DNA from: Nocardioides nematodiphilus | Lineage (GTDB): Bacteria > Actinomycetota > Actinomycetes > Propionibacteriales > Nocardioidaceae | DNA length: 64,000 nt | Direction: 5' to 3' | Assembly (NCBI RefSeq): GCF_020216525.1 | Contig: NZ_JAIWOY010000009.1 | Span: 107,833 to 171,832 of the forward strand | In this document: positions 26,248 to 34,461 of the stretch, piece by piece | How the letters are laid out: every line of letters starts with the position of its first letter | Numbering within the stretch: position 1 is the stretch's first letter | Notes under the pieces: generated by a model | Told to the model about the DNA's origin: nothing | What the model saw: the letters and a program-made list of their open reading frames with translations, nothing else | The model's database searches: none | Translations under genes and position numbers: made by a program

Positions 26248-26997
26248 TCAGATCTGGCTCGCGCCGCCGTCGACGTACAGCTCGGAACCGGTGAGATAGG
26301 AGCTGGCGTCGGAGGCGAGGAAGAGCACCGCGTCGGCGATCTCCTCGGTCGTGCCCAACCGCCCCATCGGCACGCTGCCGGCGAGGCCGGCGAACAGCTG
26401 GTCGGCGGCCGCCGCGTCGGGTGCCAGGCCGCTGAGGCCGGGAGTCCCGATCGGACCGGGGGCGACGGCGTTGACCCGGATCCACCGACCGGTCAGCTCC
26501 GCGGCCCAGCTCCTGGTGAAGGAGCGCAACGCAGCCTTCGAGGCGGCGTACACGCTGAACGCGGGCACCCCCTTGACGTCGATGTTCGAGCTGGTGATCA
26601 CGATCGCCGCACCGGGATTGAGCAGCGGCAGCGTCTTCTGGACCGTGAACAGCGTGCCGCCGACGTTGGCGTTGAACGTCGCGGCGTAGTGCTCCCAGGT
26701 GATCTCCTCGATCGCCGCGAACTCGCCGCCGCCCGCGTTGGCGAAGACCACGTCCAAGCCGTGTCCGAGCTCGCGCACCGCGGTGACCACCCGGTCCAGG
26801 TCGGCGAGCTCGGCCACGTCGCCGCGTACGCCGACGGCCGCCGCGCCGATGTGGGCCACCGCCCGGTCGAGCGCCTCCTGGCGCCGACCCGTCACGACGA
26901 CCCGGGCCCCTTCCTCGGCGAACCGGCGCGCTGCCGCCAGGCCGATGCCCGACGTGCCACCGGTGACCAGGACCGTCTTGTTCTCGAAGCGTGCCAT
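26248..26997 (-). CDS. SDR family oxidoreductase
   Basis: 249-residue short-chain dehydrogenase with complete motifs: TGGTSGIG (residues 12-19, cofactor loop), an Arg-rich turn GRRQE suggesting NADP(H), NAGGG, and the catalytic Ser plus YxxxK in VYAASKAAL. The substrate is unknown. It is divergent from a tetR gene with two operator-like sequences between, so it is probably repressed by that TetR. The SnoaL-like gene follows in the same direction. Confidence 0.88.
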   Translation of the reverse strand: MARFENKTVLVTGGTSGIGLAAARRFAEEGARVVVTGRRQEALDRAVAHIGAAAVGVRGDVAELADLDRVVTAVRELGHGLDVVFANAGGGEFAAIEEITWEHYAATFNANVGGTLFTVQKTLPLLNPGAAIVITSSNIDVKGVPAFSVYAASKAALRSFTRSWAAELTGRWIRVNAVAPGPIGTPGLSGLAPDAAAADQLFAGLAGSVPMGRLGTTEEIADAVLFLASDASSYLTGSELYVDGGASQI

Positions 26998-27045
26998 GTC
27001 CTTCTCCTCGCATCCCGGGCACGCGGATCTCGCGTCCTCCTATTT

Positions 27046-27061
27046 TGTATCGCTCAGTACA
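27046..27061. promoter_or_regulatory. Operator-like site 1 (TetR/SDR intergenic)
   Basis: TGTATCGCTCAGTACA, an imperfect palindrome with matching TGTA/TACA ends in an AT-richer patch just upstream of the SDR gene. A related sequence occurs at 27105-27120. Confidence 0.5.
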
Positions 27062-27104
27062 TAATGAGGATCGGCGTCGAGGCATTCCCGGCGTGAAGGA
27101 TTTC

Positions 27105-27120
27105 TGTACCGTTCAGTCAG
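27105..27120. promoter_or_regulatory. Operator-like site 2 overlapping the tetR ribosome site
   Basis: TGTACCGTTCAGTCAG matches site 1 at most positions (shared TGTA-CG-TCAGT). It ends inside the GGAGG region of tetR, a position suited to autorepression. Confidence 0.5.
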
Positions 27121-27133
27121 GAGGTGCGATGCG

Positions 27134-27745
27134 ATGACGACGGAACCGGCGCCGCGAGGACGGCCACGAGCCTTCGATGCCGACGCCGCCCTCGACAAGG
27201 CGGTGGAGGTCTTCTGGCGGCTCGGCTACGAGGGCGCCTCGATGAGCGCCCTGACCGAGGCGATGGGGATCAACCGGCCCAGCCTCTACGCGGCCTTCGG
27301 CGACAAGGAGGCGCTGTTCCGGCTCGCGGTGGCGCGGTACGCCGAGATCGACATGGCCTATGCGCAACAGGCGCTGGAGCAGCCGACGGCCTACGCGGTG
27401 GTCGAGCACTTCCTGCGCGCCAATGTCGAGGCGTTGACCCGTCCGGACCGCCCCGCCGGCTGCCTGTCCGTCCAGGGCGGGCTCGCCACCGGCTCCGACG
27501 GCGGGAGGGTCGCTGCCTTCCTGGCGCGAAGCAGGCTCGCCGGCGAGCGCGCCCTGGCCGAGAGACTCGCACGCTCAGCGGCCGAGGGCGACCTGCCCGC
27601 CGACACCGACACCGTGGCGATGGCCCGCTTCGTGATGGCGCTCAGCGAGGGGCACGCGGTCCACGCCGCCGCCGGCGTGGGCCGCAGCGAGCTGCACGCC
27701 TCCGTGGATGTGGCGCTGCGCGCCATTCCGCTCGCGGGTGCCTGA
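27134..27745 (+). CDS. TetR family transcriptional regulator
   Basis: 203 residues. The N-terminal helix-turn-helix is at about residues 15-60 (AALDKAVEVFWRLGYEGASMSALTEAMGINRPSLYAAFGDKEALF). The C-terminal ligand/dimer domain includes DRPAGCLSVQGGLATG, a motif common in regulators of reactive-compound SDR genes. It is preceded by an AGGAGG ribosome site 8 bases before the ATG. Divergent from the SDR-SnoaL pair, it likely represses them and itself through the two TGTA-CG-TCAGT sites. Confidence 0.9.
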   Translation: MTTEPAPRGRPRAFDADAALDKAVEVFWRLGYEGASMSALTEAMGINRPSLYAAFGDKEALFRLAVARYAEIDMAYAQQALEQPTAYAVVEHFLRANVEALTRPDRPAGCLSVQGGLATGSDGGRVAAFLARSRLAGERALAERLARSAAEGDLPADTDTVAMARFVMALSEGHAVHAAAGVGRSELHASVDVALRAIPLAGA

Positions 27746-27756
27746 GGACGGCCGCG

Positions 27757-28758
<1,002 letters not shown>

Positions 28759-29037
28759 TCAGCGGGCTCCGCCCGCGACGGCCGGCAGGATGACGACCGC
28801 GTCGCCGTCCTTGAGCTCGGCCTCGAGGCCGCCGATGAAGCGGACGTCCTCGTCGTTGATGTAGACGTTGACGAAGCGGCGCAGGTCGCCGTTGTCGATC
28901 AGGCGGTCCTTGATGCCGACGTGGTTGGCCTCGAGGTCGTCGATGAGCGCGCTCAGGTTGGCACCGTCGGCCGAGACGGCCTTCTCGCCGCCCGTGTACG
29001 TGCGCAGGATGGTGGGGATGCGGACCTCGATGGCCAT
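28759..29037 (-). CDS. cysO: Sulfur carrier protein CysO (ThiS/MoaD fold)
   Basis: 92-residue ubiquitin-like protein that carries sulfur as a C-terminal thiocarboxylate. The beta-grasp pattern and FVNVYINDEDVRFIGGLEAELKDGDAVVILPAVAGG match CysO. The chain does not end at the Gly-Gly: two extra residues (Ala-Arg) follow, so a C-terminal trim would be needed before activation. The adjacent Mec peptidase is the obvious candidate. It is translated between mec and cysM. Confidence 0.93.
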   Translation of the reverse strand: MAIEVRIPTILRTYTGGEKAVSADGANLSALIDDLEANHVGIKDRLIDNGDLRRFVNVYINDEDVRFIGGLEAELKDGDAVVILPAVAGGAR

Positions 29038-29078
29038 GTCTTACTCCTTGGTTCTGTTGCTGAAGGCTCGGGACGGGA

Positions 29079-29504
29079 TCAGAGGCTGGCGACGACGGTG
29101 ACCGGCTCCTCGGTCACCTCGCCGTCGACGATCCGATAGGAACGAAACTCCACGGGGCCCTCGTTATTCCCGTGCTCGCGCGTGCTGACCAGCACGTAGT
29201 GCGCGTTCGGCTCACTGGCCAGGCCGATGTCCGTACGGCTCGGGTACGCCTCGGTGGCGGTGTGCGAGTGGTAGACGACCACCGGCTCCTCGTCGCGCTC
29301 GTCCATCTCCTTGTAGAGCTGGAAGAGGTCGGTGGAGTCGAACTCGTAGAACGTCGGGCTGCCCGCGGCGTTGATCATCTCCACGAGCCGCTCGGGGCGG
29401 TCGCTGCCCTCGGGACCGGCGACGATGCCACAGGCCTCGTCGGGGTGGTCACGCTTCGCGTGGGCGACGATGGCGTCGTACGTCGCCTGGTCGATGGTCA
29501 GCAC
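29079..29504 (-). CDS. mec: Mec, JAMM/MPN+ zinc peptidase acting on CysO
   Basis: 141 residues. In M. tuberculosis Mec cleaves the CysO-cysteine adduct to release cysteine. The JAMM metal motif is present: HSHTATEAYPSRTD (HxH, then Ser and Asp), with the conserved Glu upstream in HPDEACGIVAG. The frame is open to 29543, but the GTG at 29504 lies 7 bases after TAGGCT (29517-29512) and gives the standard N-terminus VLTIDQATYDAIVAHA. It is first gene of mec-cysO-cysM. Confidence 0.92.
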   Translation of the reverse strand: MLTIDQATYDAIVAHAKRDHPDEACGIVAGPEGSDRPERLVEMINAAGSPTFYEFDSTDLFQLYKEMDERDEEPVVVYHSHTATEAYPSRTDIGLASEPNAHYVLVSTREHGNNEGPVEFRSYRIVDGEVTEEPVTVVASL

Positions 29505-29511
29505 GGATCCC

Positions 29512-29517
29512 AGCCTA
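29512..29517 (-). promoter_or_regulatory. -10 hexamer (TAGGCT) of mec-cysO-cysM
   Basis: TAGGCT on the minus strand, 7 bases before the preferred mec GTG start. Confidence 0.45.
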
Positions 29518-29574
29518 GTTTGGCGACCGGTCGCGAGTCGCATCGCCCAATCTGTGGGATGGGTGACGTAGCCC

Positions 29575-30168
29575 TCAGGTGGCCTTGATCAGGGACTCGA
29601 CCAGGGTCTCCTGGAGGTAGCCGAGCCACTGGTAGATGCCGTACACCTGCCCGGTCGGGTCCTCGTCGTCGAGCTGGTCCCAGTGGTCCTCGTCGCCCTC
29701 CTCGATACCGAGCCGGGTCGCGAGGGCGAGCCGAAGATCGGTGAAGGAGCGCAGCCAGACCTCGGCCTCGGGGTGCGACAGCTCCACGTCGATCATCAGG
29801 CCGTCCTCCCGGAGCTCGGGCGGCAGGCCCGCCTCCTCGAGGGCGTCCACGATCGCGCCGGCCCCGGCCGTCTTGGCCTCGCGCAGGGTGCCCTCGGTGA
29901 AGCGGCGGAACTCCCCCGCCGCCTCCTCGTCGTGCTGGTAGGCGGTCGGGAACAGCCGGGCCAGCACCGGGTCCTCGGGCTCGGTGGTCGGGCCGGAGAA
30001 GTCGAGCAGCGCCTCGAGCGGGTCGACCGCCTGCTGCGGCATCGCCGCCTCGTCGTGCAGCAGCTCGATCAGCTGGGCCGCGAGCGAGCGCAGCAGGTCG
30101 GCCTCGAAGCCGGTGAAGGTCGCGGCGATCTGCTTGCCGCGCCGTTGATACGAGAAGCCTGACATCAT
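29575..30168 (-). CDS. DUF2017 family protein
   Basis: 197 residues, mostly helical and acidic ([29 protein letters not shown]). Function unknown. The start ATG overlaps the clpS stop by 4 bases, and the same clpS-DUF2017 pair exists in mycobacteria (Rv1331-Rv1332), so a link to N-end-rule or Clp proteolysis is plausible but unproven. No catalytic motif or membrane segment is visible. Confidence 0.88.
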   Translation of the reverse strand: MMSGFSYQRRGKQIAATFTGFEADLLRSLAAQLIELLHDEAAMPQQAVDPLEALLDFSGPTTEPEDPVLARLFPTAYQHDEEAAGEFRRFTEGTLREAKTAGAGAIVDALEEAGLPPELREDGLMIDVELSHPEAEVWLRSFTDLRLALATRLGIEEGDEDHWDQLDDEDPTGQVYGIYQWLGYLQETLVESLIKAT

Positions 30169-30473
30169 CGACCCGTCTGCTTCTCGAGAGTGGCCCAGAG
30201 GCCGTAGCCGTGCATGGCCTGCACGTCGCGCTCCATCTCCTCGCGGCTGCCGGAGCTGACCGCGGAGCGCCCGTCGGTGTGGACCTCCATCATCAGCTTC
30301 TCGGCCTTCTTCTTGTCGTAGCCGAAGTAGGTGCGGAAGACATAGGTGACGTACGACATGAGGTTGACCGGGTCGTTCCAGACGATGGTGACCCACGGCG
30401 TGGCCGCCATGGTCAGGTCATCGGTGACGGGCTCGTCGAGTTCGACGGGGCTCGGCGCAGACATATGGCCCAT
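30165..30473 (-). CDS. clpS: ATP-dependent Clp protease adaptor ClpS
   Basis: Adaptor that delivers N-degron substrates to the Clp AAA+ unfoldase. The core [47 protein letters not shown] is complete, including the substrate-pocket [10 protein letters not shown]. Two starts are possible: ATG at 30473 (102 residues, used here) or ATG at 30464 (99 residues); neither has a Shine-Dalgarno. The first lies in the palindrome shared with pncB at a leaderless spacing. Confidence 0.92.
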   Translation of the reverse strand: MGHMSAPSPVELDEPVTDDLTMAATPWVTIVWNDPVNLMSYVTYVFRTYFGYDKKKAEKLMMEVHTDGRSAVSSGSREEMERDVQAMHGYGLWATLEKQTGR

Positions 30474-30486
30474 CGTGCCACGATGG
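30470..30486. promoter_or_regulatory. Perfect 17-bp palindrome holding start codons of clpS and pncB
   Basis: CCATCGTG-C-CACGATGG, exactly symmetric around 30478. The right arm contains the pncB ATG (30483-30485) and the left arm its mirror ATG for clpS (30473-30471). Six bases before each ATG is a CATCGT hexamer, which includes the complement of the other start codon. It may be a bidirectional promoter core, an operator, or both. Confidence 0.6.
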
Positions 30487-31799
30487 CGCGTGTGGACTCG
30501 ACCCTGCCCGCCCCAGGCACCGCATCGACAGCCCTCCTGACCGACCACTACGAGCTGACCATGCTCCAGGCCGCTCTGGCGGCCGGCACCGCCGGACGCC
30601 GCTCCGTCTTCGAGCTCTTCCCGCGCCGCCTCCCGGAGGGGCGCCGCTACGGCGTCGTCGCCGGGGTCGGCCGGGCACTGGACGCGCTCGAGGCGTTCCG
30701 CTTCGGCGACGCGGAGCTGGCGGCGCTCGAGGGGGTCGTCGACGACGCGACCCTGTCGTGGCTGCAGTCGTACCGGTTCTCCGGCTCGATCTGGGGCTAC
30801 CCGGAGGGCGAGGTCTACTTCCCGCACTCGCCGCTGCTGATCGTCGAGGGCAGCTTCGCCGACGCGGTGCTGCTGGAGACCGTGCTGCTCTCCATCTATA
30901 ACCACGACAGCGCCATCGCCTCGGCGGCCTCCCGGATGACGCTTGCCGCCGGCGAGCGCCCGTGCATCGAGATGGGCTCGCGCCGCACCCACGAGGGGGC
31001 GGCCGTCGCCGCCGCCCGGGCCGCGTACATCGCGGGCTTCGAGGCGACCTCCAACCTGGCCGCGCGCGCCGCGTACGGCGTGCCGTCGACCGGCACCTCC
31101 GCGCACGCGTTCACGCTGCTGCACGACACCGAGCGGGACGCGTTCACCGCACAGGTGCGCTCGTTCGGGACGGGCACGACGCTGCTGGTCGACACCTACG
31201 ACATCGCCGAGGCCGTCCGTACGGCGATCGAGGTGGCCGGGACCGGGCTCGGCGCGGTGCGGCTCGACTCGGGCGACCTGGGCGTGCTGGCGGTGCAGGT
31301 GCGCGAGCAGCTCGACGCCCTCGGCGCCCACGACACCCGCATCATCGTCACCTCCGATCTCGACGAGTTCGCCATCGGCGCCCTGGCCGCCGCGCCCGTG
31401 GACGGCTATGGCGTCGGCACCCAGCTGGTCACCGGCTCCGGGGCCCCGACCTGCGGCTTCGTCTACAAACTGGTCTCCCGCGAGGGCGCGGACGGCGAGA
31501 TGGTCCCGGTGGCGAAGAAGAGCGCCGACAAGGCCTCGATCGGCGGACGCAAGTACGCGCTGCGGCGCCGCTCGCCCCAGGGCGTCGCCGAGGCCGAGGT
31601 GATCGGGATCGGCACTCCCCCCGTCGACGACGGCGACGACCGGTCGCTGCTGGTGCCGCTGGTGCGCTCGGGCGAGATCGTCGGCCGCGAGCCGCTGACC
31701 GCCGCGCGCGAGCGCCACCGGGCCGCACGCGACGAGCTCCCGCTCGCCATCCAGTCGATGATGAGGGGCGAGGCGGCGATCCCGACCCTGTTCGCCTGA
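30483..31799 (+). CDS. pncB: Nicotinate phosphoribosyltransferase
   Basis: Converts nicotinate and PRPP to nicotinate mononucleotide in NAD salvage; 438 residues. Characteristic segments: [17 protein letters not shown] at the N-terminus, [29 protein letters not shown], and the phosphate-binding [12 protein letters not shown] and [10 protein letters not shown]. It works with the nicotinamidase encoded just downstream on the other strand. It is divergent from clpS with only 9 bases between the two nearest ATG codons. Confidence 0.95.
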   Translation: MARVDSTLPAPGTASTALLTDHYELTMLQAALAAGTAGRRSVFELFPRRLPEGRRYGVVAGVGRALDALEAFRFGDAELAALEGVVDDATLSWLQSYRFSGSIWGYPEGEVYFPHSPLLIVEGSFADAVLLETVLLSIYNHDSAIASAASRMTLAAGERPCIEMGSRRTHEGAAVAAARAAYIAGFEATSNLAARAAYGVPSTGTSAHAFTLLHDTERDAFTAQVRSFGTGTTLLVDTYDIAEAVRTAIEVAGTGLGAVRLDSGDLGVLAVQVREQLDALGAHDTRIIVTSDLDEFAIGALAAAPVDGYGVGTQLVTGSGAPTCGFVYKLVSREGADGEMVPVAKKSADKASIGGRKYALRRRSPQGVAEAEVIGIGTPPVDDGDDRSLLVPLVRSGEIVGREPLTAARERHRAARDELPLAIQSMMRGEAAIPTLFA

Positions 31800-31800
31800 G

Positions 31801-32007
31801 TCAGAGCAGCTCGGCGTCGGCCAGGAGCTGGCGTGCCTCGGCGAGACGGTCGTCCGCGACGAGGATGCGCGGCTGGATCACCGGGAGCGCGCCCTGCAGG
31901 TTGGCGACGCCCCTGTCGGCGACCTGGTACGCGATGCCGGCGTCAGTCAGCAGCGCCTCGACGAAGGAGGTGAGCGCCGGGTCGCCGGTCCGGATCAGCT
32001 CGAGCAT
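31801..32007 (-). CDS. DUF2007 small protein
   Basis: 68 residues: a short beta-alpha-beta-beta-alpha unit ([27 protein letters not shown] ... [16 protein letters not shown]). It matches the DUF2007 group annotated as putative prokaryotic signal-transducing proteins. The start ATG shares one base with the pncA stop (TGATG), so the two are translationally coupled. It ends next to the convergent pncB. Function unknown. Confidence 0.8.
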   Translation of the reverse strand: MLELIRTGDPALTSFVEALLTDAGIAYQVADRGVANLQGALPVIQPRILVADDRLAEARQLLADAELL

Positions 32008-32582
32008 CAGACGAGCTCGATGCCGGCGGCGGTCATCTCGGCGAGCGCCCGCTCGGTGGAGTCCGGCGCGACGCCGGCGACCAGTGCGGTGAGCACACGG
32101 GTCCGGAAGCCGGCCCGTCGCGCATCCAGGGCAGTGGCTCGTACGCAGTGGTCGGTGGCGATGCCGCACACGTCGACCTCCGTGATCCTGTGCGCGCGCA
32201 GCCAGGTCTCGAGGCCGTCGCCGGTCTCGGTCGCGCCCTCGAACCCCGAGTACGCAGCGCGGTGCTCGCCCTTGCGGAAGATCGCGTCGAACGGCTCGGG
32301 ATCGAGGTTGGGATGGAACGCCTCCCCGCCCGTCCCGACCACGCAGTGCTTCGGCCAGCTGTCGACGTAGTCCGGCGGGTCCCCGAAGTGCGGACCCGGG
32401 TCGATGTGGTGGTCCTTGGTGGCCACGACGCGGTCGTAGCGCACCGCGCCCGGCAGCCCCGCCGTGCGGGCGCGCAACGCCTCCGCGACGTCGTGGGCGA
32501 CCTGCGCCCCGCCGGCGACCGGCAGGGAGCCGCCCTCACAGAAGTCGTTCTGCACATCCACCACGATCAGCGCACGGGCCAT
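32007..32582 (-). CDS. pncA: Nicotinamidase (pyrazinamidase)
   Basis: Hydrolyses nicotinamide to nicotinate, the substrate of the adjacent pncB; 191 residues. The catalytic triad is visible: Asp in VVDVQNDFCEGG, Lys in IFRKGEH and Cys in GIATDHCVRATA. The metal site is Asp plus His in KDHHIDPGPHF. The start ATG is 6 bases after TACCCT (32594-32589). It is divergent from a marR gene. Confidence 0.95.
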   Translation of the reverse strand: MARALIVVDVQNDFCEGGSLPVAGGAQVAHDVAEALRARTAGLPGAVRYDRVVATKDHHIDPGPHFGDPPDYVDSWPKHCVVGTGGEAFHPNLDPEPFDAIFRKGEHRAAYSGFEGATETGDGLETWLRAHRITEVDVCGIATDHCVRATALDARRAGFRTRVLTALVAGVAPDSTERALAEMTAAGIELV

Positions 32583-32588
32583 ACGACC

Positions 32589-32594
32589 AGGGTA
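32589..32594 (-). promoter_or_regulatory. -10 hexamer (TACCCT) of pncA
   Basis: TACCCT on the minus strand, 6 bases before the pncA ATG. Confidence 0.4.
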
Positions 32595-32610
32595 GACGGC
32601 CGGACACTCT

Positions 32611-32640
32611 CGATTTTTACATAGGCAAGGTATATAGTTT
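32611..32640 (+). promoter_or_regulatory. AT-rich promoter patch of the marR-MFS operon
   Basis: A strikingly AT-rich stretch for this genome, including TTTTTACATA and TATATAGTTTTT around GGCAAGG. TATATA at 32631-32636 is a good -10 for the marR GTG at 32647. The ATA-GGCAAGG-TAT arrangement may be a MarR binding site. Confidence 0.45.
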
Positions 32641-32646
32641 TTCGAT

Positions 32647-33048
32647 GTGACTGATGCGACCGCCGAGATCGTCCTCCTCGCCGGCAGGCTGGTGCGCCAG
32701 CTGCGCCGTGACGCCCAGGTCCCGGTCGGCTACCGCGTCCTCGCGGTGCTCGACGACCTCGGCACCGCCGGGATCAGCCAACTGGCCCTGGCCGATGGCG
32801 TCTCCCAGCCGACGATGAGCGCCCAGGTCGCCGCACTCGTGCAGGCGGGGCACGTCGCCAGGATGCCGCACCCGACCGACGCCCGCGCCCAGGTGCTCAC
32901 CCTCACCGACAGCGGCCGGGAGTACCTCCACGAGCAGCGCGACCGTCTCGCCGGATCGGTGCGCGGGCGCCTCAGCAGCCACTCCGACGCCGACGTCGCG
33001 ACCGCGATCGCCGTGCTCACCAGCCTCACCGAGAAAGGAAACGCGTGA
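32647..33048 (+). CDS. MarR family transcriptional regulator
   Basis: 133 residues, slightly short for the family. The winged helix-turn-helix is AGISQLALADGVSQPTMSAQVAALVQAGHVARMPHPTDARAQVLTLTDSGREYL with the Asp-x-Arg wing. Such regulators usually repress a neighbouring efflux gene and are released by phenolic ligands. The GTG start has no clear Shine-Dalgarno but follows a strong AT-rich promoter. Its stop overlaps the MFS start by 4 bases, so the two are one operon. Confidence 0.9.
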   Translation: MTDATAEIVLLAGRLVRQLRRDAQVPVGYRVLAVLDDLGTAGISQLALADGVSQPTMSAQVAALVQAGHVARMPHPTDARAQVLTLTDSGREYLHEQRDRLAGSVRGRLSSHSDADVATAIAVLTSLTEKGNA

Positions 33049-34370
33049 ACTCCCCCGCAATCACCACCAGCGCCCCTCAGGGGTCGCTCCTCCAGCAGCC
33101 GCGCGCGGTCTGGGCGGTCGCCTTCGCCTGTGTCATCTCGTTCATGGGCCTCGGCCTGGTCGACCCGATCCTGACCTCGATCGCCGCGGACCTGCACGCC
33201 ACCTCCGGTGACGTCTCCCTGCTCTTCACCTCCTACCTCGTGGTCACCGCCGTCGCGATGCTGATCACCGGCTGGGTGAGCTCGCGCATCGGCGTGAAGT
33301 GGACGCTCATCTCGGGCCTGGCGCTCATCGTCGTCTTCGCAGCCCTCGGCGGCCTGGCCGACCTCGCCTTCAACGCCGGCCTCGGTGAGTACTGGGGTGG
33401 CGTCGGCTGGATCGTGGCCGCGCGCGCCTTCTGGGGCCTCGGCAACGCGCTCTTCATCGCCACCTCGCTGGCGACCATCGTCAGCCTCGCGACCGGCTCC
33501 CTCAAGCAGGCGATCCTGCTCTACGAGTCCGCGCTCGGCATCGGCATCGGCCTCGGGCCGATCGTGGGCGGCCAGCTGGGTCAGCACATCGGCTGGCGTG
33601 GACCCTTCTTCGGCGTCTCCGTGCTGATGGCGATCGCGCTGGTGGCCACCCTGGTCTTCCTGCCCGCGACCCCGAAGCCCGAGACCCGTACGAAGGTCTC
33701 CGACCCCATCAAGGCGCTGAAGTACCCGGGGCTGTTGGTCGTCGCCCTCGTCGCGCTCTTCTACAACTACGGCATGTTCACCCTGATGGCGGTGGCTCCC
33801 TACCCGATGGCCCTCGGCTCGACGCAGTTCGGGGCCTCCGACACCGGCTGGGTGTTCTTCGGCTGGGGAATGTGCCTGGCCTTCACCTCGATCTGGGGCG
33901 CACCGTGGCTCGAGAAGCGCGTCGGCACCCTCGCGGCGATCGCCATCGCCCTGGTCGGGCTGAGCGCCTGCATCGCCCTCATGGGCGTCTTCTCCACCGG
34001 CAGCACGACGGCCGGCATGGACGGCGGTCACCCGTGGGGCGTCGTGGTCGCCACGATCGCCACCGGTCTCTTCCTGGGCATCACCAACACCGTCATCACC
34101 ACCCTGGTGATGGGTGCCGCGCCGGTCCCGCGCCCCGTCGCCTCGGCCGCGTACTCCTTCGTCCGGTTCTTCGGCGGCGCGGTGGGCGCCTACGTCTCCG
34201 GCAAGGTCGCCGAGCACACGTTCCAGGGCGCGTTCTTCCTCGGCGCCGGTGTCGTCGCCGTCGCGCTCGTCGTGCTGGCGCTCTTCCGCCGCTTCATCGC
34301 GGTGGCGCCCGCGCCCGCGCACGGCTCGGTCGACGAGGCCGAGGTCCTCGAGACCGCCGACGCCGGCTGA
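33045..34370 (+). CDS. MFS efflux transporter
   Basis: 441 residues with about 12 membrane segments. The first includes VAFACVISFMGLGLVDPILTSIA and the motif-A loop is GWVSSRIGVKWTLISG. The pattern is of drug/H+ antiporters. It starts with GTG overlapping the marR stop (33045-33048). Co-transcription with a MarR repressor supports a drug or aromatic-compound efflux role. The C-terminal tail is acidic (DEAEVLETADAG). Confidence 0.88.
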   Translation: MNSPAITTSAPQGSLLQQPRAVWAVAFACVISFMGLGLVDPILTSIAADLHATSGDVSLLFTSYLVVTAVAMLITGWVSSRIGVKWTLISGLALIVVFAALGGLADLAFNAGLGEYWGGVGWIVAARAFWGLGNALFIATSLATIVSLATGSLKQAILLYESALGIGIGLGPIVGGQLGQHIGWRGPFFGVSVLMAIALVATLVFLPATPKPETRTKVSDPIKALKYPGLLVVALVALFYNYGMFTLMAVAPYPMALGSTQFGASDTGWVFFGWGMCLAFTSIWGAPWLEKRVGTLAAIAIALVGLSACIALMGVFSTGSTTAGMDGGHPWGVVVATIATGLFLGITNTVITTLVMGAAPVPRPVASAAYSFVRFFGGAVGAYVSGKVAEHTFQGAFFLGAGVVAVALVVLALFRRFIAVAPAPAHGSVDEAEVLETADAG

Positions 34371-34461
34371 GCCTCCCAGCTCTGCCGGGACCGTTGACAA
34401 CGCGAAGGCGGCGGGTGTCCGATCAGGTCACCCATCACATCGTCTTCACTCGGGAGCACAG

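Noticed and set aside
34394..34399. TTGACA as a -35 for the S53 protease gene
   Set aside because: No acceptable -10 occurs at 16-18 bases downstream, so it was not listed as a promoter.
32730..34400. Minus-strand frame opposite the MFS transporter
   Set aside because: It mirrors a membrane protein with clear helices; the antisense product is charged and has no motif.
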